A stretch of DNA of 64,000 nt from Cruorifilaria tuberocauda (Eukaryota; Nematoda; Chromadorea; Rhabditida; Onchocercidae): the NCBI GenBank assembly GCA_013365365.1, contig JABVXU010000026.1, forward strand, positions 124,001 to 188,000. The letters run 5' to 3'. Below the pieces are notes generated by a model that saw nothing but the letters and a program-made list of their open reading frames with translations, was not told the origin of the DNA and did no database searches. The position numbers and the translations under genes were made by a program. Positions 11,951 to 25,100 of the stretch are shown here, one piece after another (the first letter of the stretch is position 1; every line of letters starts with the position of its first letter).

Positions 11951-14900
11951 CTATTGCTGGAAAGCTTCAGCCGGAATCTTATCACGTACAGCCAGAAATG
12001 CTTGCCCCGCAGCCTGAAATATCAATAGACATATCATGCCAGTAAACAAATCACCAGTACTTCAATTGAAATGAATAATGGAAAAGTGAAAAAGATGAAC
12101 GGTCTCAGTTAACAATCTCGTACCTAATATGCAGCCTTCCTGATTTCAAGATAAAAAGAAAAGTGAAACAAGCCTCGTAATTCCAATTTTGATCAATTAA
12201 GCATTTCTTAGACCATTCTGGTTTCATTCGACTTTCCTGGCAAAACGCTTCAATCATTTGCTGTTGTACTTGTTCGTCACCTGCCGCAGCACGCTCCGCC
12301 GGTGTTGGTACCTGTTGTTCAGGGATTGATAAAATAGAACTCTGAGCATTATCTGCTATAGACATTCCACCTATTGCATCAACTGTTGCAACTGCAGCAT
12401 CTGGAGGTATCTGAAAAGATATTGAGGTTTTTAAAAATGAAGAGGTATTTGAAAAATATTTCCGTTTTAAAAATTTTTTTAAAAATTTCTGATTGGTGAT
12501 GTAAATATGAAAAACTTGAAAAAAATCTAATTATTGTCTGCAAAATTACTGACAGGTATTAACTTTAGGGTGCAGCTAAATAATGAAAAATCATACCTTC
12601 AAGGAATTCGTAATCATTGACTTATAACGTTGTATCCGTTCCATAAATACCCCGCTGACAAATAACATATCGTTCACAACTGCTATTTTTCTGAAGATAA
12701 AACATTTAACTTCCCTAATGACGGTAAAAACAGAGTTAAAAGGCTCCAACGATCTAAAATAGAGCGGTTCAAGAGAAATGCGAAAGCCAATTGATAATGT
12801 AACTGAAAAATTTTGCTACAACTACTCACTGCTTCTGTGAGCACAATTTCCCCTCTTCTAACCGATAATTTGTCGTTTCATTATGCTCTCATTATCAGGT
12901 GTTAAAATGAATATCTACAAAAAACGATACAAACTTACCCGCTACCTTTGTTCACAACAACAAAATTACGACAAAAAAATCTGAGTTCATCATCATCGCC
13001 AACTTTTTCTAAACCATCTCGGAAGAAACCTTCCACAGCGAAACACATATGCTTATCCTATAAATTGCTTATTCGAAAAAACGCGAATGAATTAAGAAAT
13101 AAGAAAATCCATGCTAAATATGCATATATTACTTAAGCCAATAATAAAAATAAAAATTAGAATACGATATATTGAATTACATAGGTCCAATAGAAAGCTA
13201 ACTTCCAAAAAAGATTGTAAATGGCTTCCTTCTGAATGCTGACAATATTACTACCAAATGATATTAAGCGGTTAAAACATCTTCATATATTCACTAATTT
13301 CCAAGCCAATTTTAAGATTATTTTGACTACGATAAATACTATTAAACTAACAGTTATTAAAGAAACATCGACCAAAAATGTATCCATTAAATGTTTGGTA
13401 ACTGGAAGTTTTCGTAAAGCAACAATGATATCCATTGCTCCTTTATATATTACTTTTTCCCGAAAACGTTCCCATCTCTCCATACATTTAATATTGTGTG
13501 ATGTTTTACGATAAGTACTGTATATGCTATAATGAAATTTACTAATAATGTTTTCAATATCCTTCACACTTCATAACAAATACCAAAGAAATTTCTATAC
13601 CCAGAGACAAACGAGCATAATAATTTTTAAAATATTCGATAACCCTCAAAGCATTATTCATCATTAAAAGTTGAAAGTGATGAAATAAAACTACAGTATA
13701 AAGATGTGATACTGACCTTGGGTTGAAATAAGGTTTTCTATCATTTGCATCCGTCAAATTTTCTGCACATATTGTAAATGTAGCCTACAAATTAGAAATT
13801 GATAAACCACTCACTCAATAAAAAAATTTACGATCAGTTTATATCATCTAATATGTAGTAGCGAGTTAGCAGAAATATTTCTCGATTTCAGGATCAAACA
13901 TCGCATCTTGAAAAATTATAAAGCGCACAAAAAACTAACATTTTCATCGTATGCGTTAATCAGATTTTTTCTATTGTTAACATCCGGATCATCATAAGCT
14001 GCCATAAATTCGACAATGAATGCTTCAATCAGAGCGCGGTGATCATCGGTGCCGTAAAAGCTAGGCTGGAAACAACAAAAACTTTAAGAACAGATAATAA
14101 AATCTCACAAAGTAGTTACTAATCAAGAAAATCGAACAACTCTACACTTTATCAAATCAAAAAAAACCAAAAAAAAAACAAAAAAAATAATCTTCAGTTC
14201 TACTTATGATTACATAACCATTTCACAAATGTCACGCACTAATCACGCTGATATAAGAAAAAAAACTACCTTAAACAGCGGTAACTTGGAATTTTCATCC
14301 AAATCTGGTACTACACAGGAAGCAGATGACTGAACCGGAATACCATCCTGAAAATATCTAAAATAAATCAGAAAATAAATAATTAGATCATATCCTTGCA
14401 CGAAAATAATAAAAATCTCCTTTCTGGATAACTATTTCATTTATAGTATAGCTCCGCTTAACAAATATATATCGAATGAACATAGGAATTCAATTCCGAA
14501 ATATTCCGAATCACACAAAAGCTCCAACCTATATAATATAGTTTTATCTATAATACTATAAACGAGAAAATTTACCAGCATTGTCACCCTCGGAAAGACG
14601 CGATGAACAGCGCTGTAATCGAGAGAACATTCTTATATTATAAATGTATGCATATATACACATAAGTGTCCATTCACCACATATGAAATAGAACATGAGA
14701 GCGAGGAAATTTCTTTTTAAAAGTAAATTTTGAAAGAATGGTACTATTTTAATTTTACCGAAAATTTAGAATGAAAGTTTATCACCATTCGTGCATTCGC
14801 ATGAAATACTGCTACGAACAAAAAAAAAACTAGGAGCAAGCAATCAATAACCTTAAGTAAGCTTCTGCTGATGAATATGAACCACATAAAGGATTGTTTT

Positions 14901-17806
14901 CAAAAAATAGTGTCTCGACTGGCCATCCTTTCAGCTTCTCTAACTCTGATTCCTTGTCGATCTAGGTTCAAGTGGAATGATTTTTTTTAAACACATAACT
15001 CAAATATTAGAATCAACTACTAATTTTACCAATTCCAAAAAAAGAACCAAAATAAACTTTATTTACCTGGTTAGCCGATAAATCTAATGTTTTTACATTT
15101 TTGATACGATAAAGAAGACATGCAAAGAAATCCAAGAAGCGAAGGCGATTCCCCTGCAAAGAGATCAGAATTTGCAAAATAGACAAATCTTTTCTTATTT
15201 TAATAAAACAAAAAACTAATTCGATTCTGACTTATCGCATGATCGTCACCCTTGTTAGATTTCTCATCGGAATACAATCCCAAAATTGTTACATTTTTGA
15301 ATCATTTCAACCATCTTTGCTATATCTTGATGAATACTGCTCCGAATTAAATTTTAAAGAGATTTATCATTGACGCTTAAAAGATTACACTATACAAACA
15401 CACACCTTCATGCTTAAGGCTATTACACCTCCATAATGTTGGTCAATCAAATCAACAACTGCCATCATAATGTTGTTACGAGTTAAAGAAAGATGCAAAC
15501 TTCTCGAACGAAACACTAAAACATATAAATCCATAGCAGTGAAATTATATAAAACTGAAAAAAAACTTGTGAGACATGCTTTTGTCAGATTTCAAATAAG
15601 TTTTACTCATTGCTCCCTGTAAAACACTTCTTGAGCTTAACTTCCCTCAAATTAATTTTTTATTCACCTCATATCAAAGAATTTATATGTGAAATCTATT
15701 CACGAAAAAACTATGACATTCGAAAATGAAAAGACAAGTAAACTGCAGAAAATTAAAAACTTATCTAAGTTATGTAAGTTCATTCAAGATTACTTCACTG
15801 CTATGACAGATTTAGACAATACCACAATATATTTTGAAATCGTTAACTTATGAATGAAATCCATCTCACAGGAGAGTTCACCAAGTATATATTGCTTTTT
15901 GAGAAGTGATTACGTCGAATAAAAGAAATGCCAACTTACATTCATCTAAACCGAACTCACTCAAATCAAGAGCATGTGTTTCTGCATTATAGCGTTTCTT
16001 CAAACATTCCTGAAACGATGTACACTCCTTGTGGTTTTTTTTATCAAATCACAAAGAATTTATTGAAATCAGCTGAGATCTTCACATCAACCAAAAATGA
16101 AGGCTTGAATCTTTGGAAAATTTTTGGAATCCTCGACTGATGATACTGATTTTCCACATAAATAATTATTTCGACCAATATTAATGGTTTAACAGAAAAT
16201 TTAACAAAAACCGCAATCAGCTCTCTCTCATTCATCGATATTGTAGCAAAACCGGCTGATACACGGGATAATAGAAAGGTAATCGGCGCGTTTGTATTTG
16301 GATCTCGGACACGCCTTGATATTGCATGGATTGCAGCAGCTGTCTGAATAATATCGAGCAATAGAAAAAATCTTAAAACGAAATAAAGACACGCAGCAAT
16401 CTCTTCGAAGTCCCCAAATTCCTTCTAAATGCGAAATGAATGATTCGATAACTAAAAGACAAATCAAAAAATATGCATTAAAGTTTTGAGCAGCAGCAAG
16501 CTGAATACTTGGATATTTGATGTTTGTAAACTTTTGTTATGTTGCATTATTATGTAGCAACTTCATGCTTAACTGTCAGTTATATCAAATAGATATTCTC
16601 ACTTTAACTAACATCTAAGACAAAAAGCATTCATCAACAAAACCATATCTGGAAAGACAATTATTAGTAAATAATTTGATTTACGTCATCATCTTCAACG
16701 AAAAATGTTATGTCGCCTCGATCCACTTTGAACAACAAAGGTTTTACGTCATCAATATATTGCCCAATTGACCGCATAATAAAATCCTTTCCAATTGCAG
16801 CTCCTTTTACAACCTGAAACAGTCATAAAGTCTCAACTTATTTTCTAATCCTAAATTAAAACAAAAGGCATTAGGAAATGCATACCTTAATCTGATTCAT
16901 AACAACTGCTGTAGTGGTCGCACTACCGCCGGCGCCACGTTGTAGTTGCCTGTCACGTCTATTATCCAAATGAATTTTTAATGATACGCGGTCCCTTCCA
17001 CTACCTGGAAACATCCACAACAGCAACAAATTAAATTTCCATCCAAAAGATTATTCCAATAACTTTGAAAGCAATAGAGATTTCTATCCAAGCAACAAAG
17101 AATACTTCTATGATTATTTACAACTATACCTTTTCCTCTTCCACCGCGTCCATATGCACCACCAACGCTTCGCCCTTGTACTCTGAACAGACGTGGATCG
17201 AATTCCTCAATAAATAAATATAATGTATGAAGATTTTGGAAAAATTTTTGAGATTTTGCATGAATGATCGAATCCTGCCATTTGAAACTTATGTTTTCGT
17301 AAACTGTTTTAGCCTATGGTGAGGACACAATAAGAATTTTAACATCTCATCATCCAGGCATATATAATAAAGTGAAAGTCATTTATTTTCAAAATATACG
17401 AAAAACGTTTCAGTTAACAGTTTCAACCAAAACAGTCGTACGAATAAGTTTAAACAGCAGTGCCACTCCCACAAACGATTATCGCTCATATAATTAGTGC
17501 TGCTAGTAAAATGACATATTTAAATTACCCATCATCCAGCAGAAGTATATTATAAGTCGTGACTTATGTTAACGTTGAACATGAATATATAAAGGAAACT
17601 TGAAAAAAAAAACTCGTAGTGTAAAATCTCAACCATCCAGACTTTAATCGTTGAAAAGACTTTTATAATTCACATAAATACAAACTTACTTTTCCATCGT
17701 CCTCGTCATCATCAAACCTTGGTGCTAAGTCGCTGTCATAATAAACGAGCTTTTTCATTGTCATTTTCTTGGCATCCCATTTTTGATGACCAGCGCGTCG
17801 ACTCAT
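11951..17806 (-). CDS. nxf-1: Nuclear RNA export factor 1 (NXF1/TAP)
   Basis: Eighteen exons join in phase to about 648 aa: 17806-17690, 17205-17130, 17004-16886, 16813-16685, 16343-16212, 16009-15940, 15515-15406, 15153-15067, 14961-14852, 14612-14576, 14347-14270, 14065-13940, 13784-13717, 13526-13352, 13057-12939, 12690-12597, 12410-12174 and 12013-11951. Domains in order: acidic N-terminus, Arg/Gly-rich RNA-binding segment (about 50-90), RRM-like fold with ITFFVEDDD (about 95-190), leucine-rich repeats including KTLDLSANQ and LFFENNPLCGSY (200-330), NTF2-like domain with YGTDDHRALIEAF (350-550) and a C-terminal TAP-C/UBA-like domain (EWSKKCLIDQNWNYE joined to AAGQAFLAVRDKIPAEAFQQ). NXF1 with its p15/NXT partner carries mRNPs through nuclear pores. 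The start follows TTTCACTTTAG, a likely trans-splice or UTR acceptor. The donor of exon 16343-16212 could lie 6 nt further on. The final intron appears to use a GC donor. Confidence 0.95.
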
Positions 17807-18224
17807 AGTGTTATCTAAAGTGAAAATGATTCATTTAAGCAGAAAGTTTAATATGAAATGAATAGGGACAACCGATCAGGTCGACCAATTACTCTTGTCC
17901 TTTTAAAATGATCGATTCTGATTTACAAAGTGCAAGTAAGAACTAAACAGGAAACAAGATGACTATCCGAACAGATTTCACGTATACAATACAAAGTTGT
18001 TACTTTAAATCTCTTGCATATTGTATCTGAATCCTTATGATTAATATGGTAAAGATGATAATATCGAAATACAGTAACACATATATTCCAATATATAGCA
18101 AAAGAAACTCATGTATTTGCAAAAGCACGAATCCGAACAAGGAAACTTAATATATATTTATTGTTTCCCAACTACATGCAATGAAAATTTCAACACACCA
18201 CATCAACACCTCAGCTTCTCATGA

Positions 18225-18480
18225 CCTATATGGTGGCTCCTCAATTTCCGAATCTGTTATGCTAATACTTTACTTCCCAAACAAATTAGCATTTCGGTTT
18301 CTATTGACGATTCCCACCTCACCCTCCTAATGACCCCTCCAGCCAACCAGACAGCTGTTCCTCCAGAGAGCCGTGCCACCCATGGCGCACACACCTTCTG
18401 ATTACCTCGGTCCATCAAAAATGGTTTATGCGCTATGAAACTTGTCATCCCAGGAGCTGTGAGCCCTTGCGTCTAATTTT
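18225..18480. other. GC-richer island of unknown nature
   Basis: About 250 bp close to 50% GC in surroundings near 30%. It is rich in CC/CT on the plus strand and includes a 63-codon minus-strand open frame whose product I do not recognise. It lies about 450-670 bp upstream of the NXF1 start codon. It could be a promoter element, an untranslated exon, a small unrecognised gene or inserted DNA; the sequence does not decide. Confidence 0.5.
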
Positions 18481-21174
18481 AATTATGCATGATCTCGATA
18501 TACATTTCATCAGTGAATTTCCATGTAATTATCAGTTAAATGAGCGAATAGCTGAATGAATGAGGTTTCACTTTGAATGAAAAAATTTGTTACTATCGCT
18601 AAACTTTTCGTAAATGTGATTTCGCCTGAACAGATCACATTAATATCTAAATCACGAATTTCTCAACGTTGTCTTGTTAAAATTACTAACTTATTATAAT
18701 TAATTATAATAAAATATCATCTATTTTAAAGAGAAAAATTGAATTCTTGTTCAAAAATTCTATTCATCCTATAACTTCTAACTAATTGATTTTAATTTAA
18801 ATTAATTAGTGAAATCTCATAATTTTTAATCTTAGCAGTTAATCATATATATCTTTCCGTTGAATGGAAACTACGAAAAATAAAACTTTTATGTCTTTTG
18901 GAACTATTTCTGGCCTACGGTAACAACGTTAATGGCAGTGTCATTATTTTCTTTTTCGTTTCCTCCTTCTCCTGTTCTCGTTTTCTCTTAAATAAGCCTC
19001 TAAGAAGAACTTTTTAGTTTTTAGTAAAACAAATCACCCATTAAACCTGATTGAACGTTATTTCGAAGCATTTAATTATCAAAAACAATCTTAAATTGAT
19101 TTACCTCTAGTTATGGTGCTGATGATAACAACAAATCTGAAATTAATATTATAAATTAATTTAACCGAAATTTACCGAGTGAAGTGAATAATCCCAAATG
19201 TTCCAAGGAATTCAATATTGATATATTATAAATCGTTAAAAATTTGCAAATTCGAAATGACTCAAATAAAATATACCAGAAATTAGAATATTGCAACTAT
19301 AATTATTCCAAATTTATTTTCGTAATTTTCTTTTTTATTAGATTTGATTTACAATTTATCATCAATTCGTGTAAAATAATTCGTCATGTTTCTTTTGCCA
19401 TTTATCATGCTTAATTTGTCATCGACAATGCTTATAATAATAACAAATTTGCAAAAAATTATTCGGGACTGTTTTAATTTTAAGTCTTCAAATGATTGGT
19501 AATTATTATTCCCTAAAGATAGTTGTGAACGACACTGAACAAACATATTGCTGTAATTATTATACGTATAATGACAATATCTCGGAATAGAGACGAAGAG
19601 TTATTGAGATACAATCTTTTCTAAAACAAAAAAAATTATAAAACGTAAATAATATTTATAAGGGAAGCAAAAACATTTATCTAAAAGAAGAGATACATGA
19701 TCTAAATGTTGAAATAATTGATAAGAATGAAAATAGCAAAGCTAGCTTGGGAAGAATAAAGTCTTTTGTTTAAAGTAAGTTTTAGTTATTTTCTCTTCTT
19801 TTTTGTTGTGTTCTTTTTTGTTGTATCTCGTGTTTCGAAGTAATTTGCATAATTCTTCTTTGAGAAGCAATTTTTATTCATTTTTAGCGAACAGTTTTAA
19901 TTTATTGTTGGAAAATAATTTTAATACACGATATGCTGTTTTAAATTACGTAAACTACTGATGGATTGGTTAATTTATTGTTTTGGGATAACCTTATTTA
20001 ATTATTCATTTTTACATAGTATAGTAATTTTTATATTAAAATGAAATTAATATCATGTTCCTGAAAATTATCGGAATTGGTTTATTTCATTTCATCAGTG
20101 ATATCCGAACAACATTTTCTATTGTCCCCAATTTGAGTGCGGTTGACGTACGCGGTACAAAATCAGTGTATTTGATATTAAACTTATTTATTTGTCAATT
20201 TAAAATATGAAATAAAATTTAAAATGATTTTCTAAATTATTATTTCGTAATGAATAGAAAAACCAATTATCTTTTCTTTTTCCGATCCAATCAACTATAA
20301 ATTTTTATGGTTTATAATATGAATTTATACGAGATATTCAAATAAATGCCAGGATTCCCGGGAGATTCTGAGACAGACACACTAGACTTATCGATATGCG
20401 AGCGATAGATTTATGTCATATATCTATTGTCATCATTATATAATCAAGTTTTATTAATGCTTAATTTTTTCCAGCAATTTGATCAATATTTTATTACATT
20501 TATATAATTTTTCCCGCAAATGAATAGAAAGAGGAAACTAAATTTCTCGACTATTAAATAATTGGTAGAAATATACTATCAAATTATGGAAGAGAGAAAT
20601 TTTTGTTTCATTTTTTTTTTGAAAAAATGAATTTCGTATGATTGGTAGAAAAAAGTTAATTCTGTTGATATTTCAATTATATCTTATTGCTAAAAAAATT
20701 GAGCAATACTCAATACTAGCTGGAGATATATAGAAAGGACTATTTTAAAAATCATTTTTAAACAGCTCACTGATTGATTAACACAGCTTTCACACATATG
20801 TTCTGAGGTTGCTTTATCGGCTTCAACTCTTATAAATAACGGTTTGGTTACCCGAATTAATTTATCAGCAAATTTTTACAAAACTTATTTTCAAAGTGCT
20901 CGTATACAGAATTTGCCTCATATACGTATATATACGTGTATATAAGCAATTCTTCCTTCTATTTTTTGCTCATTTTTTAATATTATTTATATTAATCCAC
21001 TAAAAATCACTAATGTTATTGTTATCATAAAACGGACTAATCTATTTAGTGAAAATTTTATTAATATTAAATCAGTCTTTTACTTACCAATATTTTGTGA
21101 TATATTATCATTGATGACCTTCCACAATAGAGGGAATAATTCAGTTTAAAGAGTGGAAATGTGCAAATGTGCTG

Positions 21175-21190
21175 ATATATATATATATAT
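21175..21190. repeat. (AT)n microsatellite
   Basis: Eight uninterrupted AT dinucleotides in the spacer upstream of flightless-1. No function is implied. Confidence 0.9.
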
Positions 21191-22173
21191 GATGCTAGAA
21201 CATGCATTGAAATGAAAAAAATTTTGCTCGCTCTCAGATATTTGGTGACGCTTGAAGAATCGCGTGATGAATTGCGTTTTAAAATTTTAATTTGTGCTAT
21301 GACAAATTTATGACAAATTGGATTTCCTTGTGGGAAGTTTTCCCGGTCCACCTTACGCTTGTGATGTGATATCATAATAAATAGGTGCACAGTTATTTTT
21401 TTAGAAACTAGCTGCAAGAGACACCGAATAGTGAAAGAGATCTAACTACGTTGATAAAGAAAAATTAAAGGATTGGAAAGTCTTGCTGTTGTGCTGCTTT
21501 TGTTGAGGAAAGATAGAGTTGAGAATGTTCCACGTCTTTATTGATAATTCACACTGACTTGTGCCACCTTTGACTTGTTGTTATCAATTTTTCTCCACTT
21601 TTGATTTTTCTGTGATTTTTTTATATGATATGATTAAGTGTAATAAAGTAATTGCATCATTTCCATATGTTAACGTGTGGCTGAAAACATAATGAATTAC
21701 AACATACTGAACAATTCGGTAATTATAAAATTATCAATCAAAGAATAGATTAAGCGGAACGTTTGTTTTGTCAGTACGTTTCTGTCTCTGCTTTACTAAT
21801 CCATATACTTCCAGATTTGAAATGTTTAATATATTTGTAACATAAATTAAGATCAAAGGTAACTGTATGGTCGGGTGCATTTATGATCGCGACCTTAATA
21901 TGTGTTACAAATATATTGTGTAAAAATCGTAAAATACAGAGTTAATGTATAAATAGGCTTATAACAATTTGCAGGTTTTGTACGACCATAAATAAGTTGC
22001 AAAACGAAATTTGCATATAACTTAATTTTATTCATATTTCATTTCATTTATTTACAGATATATGCATAACAGCAAATAACTGTTAGTATTTGCTAAAGCC
22101 CTCTGACGATAAATAACTGATGTAATTGACATTTTATACGTAAGCGAAAAAAGTAAAAAATAAGCGGAGGAAA

Positions 22174-25100
22174 ATGTCTACAGGCGTACTGCCATTTGTA
22201 AAAGGAATTGACTTCTCATACAATGATTTCTCGGTTTGTTTATTATCATATCAAGCTTTGTATGGAATAGTGTTATAAAAATTCAGAATCAGTTTGATAA
22301 AAAGGTGTAAAGAAGTCATTTGTAGTTCACTTTTCTTTTTCAAAGATTTTTCTTCGGTGCAATATTTTCTGACATTCTTGGAATTATAAAAGTTGTTTAC
22401 TCGCTATGAAAATACGTAGAAAGTATGTAGACATTACGTATATAGGCATATGTAGAAAGTGTGTAGATTGTAGTTGACATGAAGTTCATTATGACCTAAT
22501 ATCTTTTTCATGTTTTAAACTCTCTACTTTAAAAACAATTGTGAATGTTGTGGATTATTAGTTATCTTTGATTATTATTCGTTGTGGACGCTAAGTATAT
22601 AATTTATGTAAGTATTTTCTACTCTTCAGGGTGATCGTTTTCCGGTAGAAGTTGAACAGATGACGCAAATGACATGGCTGAAGTTGAATCATGCTTGCTT
22701 AGGAAGGGTATATTTCCTTATATATTGCCATGATTTAATTTGATAGAAGAATAAAGGAAACAGTTTCAAACAGTTCATGGTTTTTTTTTTTTTGTAAATG
22801 AATAGTTGCTTTATAGGTGCCAGATCAATTATCGCGATTAACAAATCTCGAGCACCTGCAAATGACATGTAATACATTATCGAGTGTTCATGGAGAACTT
22901 TCCGATTTACCACGCTTACGTTCCGTCATCGTACGGCATAATCAAGTGAGAGAAATAAAGCACAAAACAGGGAAAGCGTTAGGAATTCGCTCATCACTTT
23001 CCATTATATATCACTGAAATGAGTTGACTCTGTATTGCTAATGTTAATAGCATAATATTCGGATGAAGTTGATTGAAAGCGTGATACTTATTTTCAGATC
23101 AAAACATCAGGTATCCCTACTGATATATTTCGGATGAAAGATTTGACAATAATAGACTTCAGCCACAATGCCCTCCGTGAAGTACCACCGAATTTGGAGT
23201 ACGCAAAATGTGCTGTTGTATTGAATTTAAGCCATAATAACATTGAAAATATACCAAACGCAGTAAGTGATTCTTTTAAGGAATATTTTACATGAATACA
23301 GAGTGGAACTACTTCAGTTCCTCATATGATAAATAAGAAATGATAATGGGACTTTCAAGTAAAATAAACTGTTAAGGACATATCCTACTTTTTAATGTTT
23401 TTAGGTATTTTCAAATCTGATCGATCTTTTATATCTGAATCTCAGCAATAATAAGATAGAAATGCTTCCTCCTCAAATACGTAGGTTGACGACGTTACAA
23501 GTCCTTCGATTGTCTAATAATCCATTGCATCATTTTCAGTTAAAACAGCTTCCCAGGTACTTTTTTCTCCATGTAATTTTTGCGAAAATTTTCAAAGAAT
23601 TTTTGCAGTGTTAAATCAAATTTTATATACGTTTTACCCAAGTGATATGTTCGATTATGACGATCAGTAGCATCGATCTAAACGTTTTTTGATTAAACAA
23701 CAATTTCTACGCGCGGTATATTTGGCTGATATTTTTTAAGTATTAATTAGAAGCATTTAAATTACAAATACCGGAAATTGATGCAAATTTTTAGCATGAA
23801 AGCATTGCGGGTATTACATATGAGCAATACTTCACGCACTCTGGAAAACATTCCTCCTACGCTGGACGATTTGGATAACTTGCAGGTAGTTAGTTATATA
23901 ACTCTACCACTGACGATTTTTTGGATATGCAACTAGTTTTACGAATTCTCTTCGGAACAATAATGCTGCAAATGAAACCAGTATATGCGAACTTAGATTC
24001 AAAATAGTCATGATATTATTGTCCTTATCAAAATTTGCTATTAACATTTTCTAGGACGTTGATTTTTCTCACAATAATTTACCGGAGGTGCCAGATTGCT
24101 TGTACAAATTGAGAAAACTTAGAAAACTTGACATCAGTCATAATCAGGTATTTTAACTTTCTATCTCACTACAACTGCTGAACAATTTTCAACTGAAAAT
24201 GAAACAAACGACAGATGGTTCGGCATCGAATCACCCACAATTTAAGCGGTTGATAGTTTAAATGCTTGGTATAAGGCTTATTATCATGCAGAGATGCATG
24301 TACTTAATACCTGAAGATGCTAGTAATATCAATTTCTCAATCGAAAAGTTCCTTATTGGTTCGCAATGTCAGTGTATTGTTTAATTATAATATTTCTCAA
24401 TTTTTCAACTCTTATAGATCCAAAAAATCGAATCAAAAGACACATTGTGGGAAAACTTGGAAACACTGAATGTTTCTTCGAATCGTTTGAAGGTCTTACC
24501 TGAGAGCATCGTACGAATGGTCAAATTGCAAAGATTATATGCTAGTGACAATCAACTGACTTTTGACGGTTATTTTTTTTGATTGGTTAAAAAAATAGAG
24601 ATGAAAAATAGAGATTTTTACCTGAAAAAAAGCAGCTTATCGGAATGTTTTTGAACTTATGTAAAAGGAAGAATTTAGAAGCAGCATTTTAATAGCAGTT
24701 CTGTACTGGAAGGAAGAATTTTCAGGTATCCCAAGTGGTATTGGGAAATTAGTCCAGTTGCAAGTATTGTATTTATCATATAATCAACTGGAATTGATAC
24801 CGGAGGGTGTTAGTCGTTGTGTGCGTTTACATCGCTTAAAACTAGACAATAATAAGCTAATAACTTTGCCAGATTCGATTCATCTACTGCCTGATCTAAA
24901 ACAGCTCGATTTGCGCAAGTTGGTTTTTTAACATTTATTTTCTTCATCGTATCATTTTGCATTGTCCTTTTATTATCATGAAACATGAATTAATGCGCAA
25001 ATTCAGGTGTACATTTTTTTTAACTTCTTAAATTTTCATTTTTTCTTCACGGTACTATTTTCTATTATGCTAAACATCCTTTTTGTACTCTTAATGACGG

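Larger units (their letters stand above)
17807..22173. other. 4.4-kb region between divergent NXF1 and flightless-1 genes
   Basis: The two flanking genes diverge, so this should hold both promoters. It is strongly AT-rich apart from an island near 18.2-18.5 kb. The longest open frame (116 codons, minus, 21067-21417) is not coding-like. I see no RNA gene or mobile element. Confidence 0.5.

Noticed and set aside
21067..21417. 116-codon minus-strand open frame, the longest in the NXF1/fli-1 spacer
   Set aside because: Includes an AT microsatellite read as YIYIY and shows no family resemblance; likely a chance frame in AT-rich DNA.
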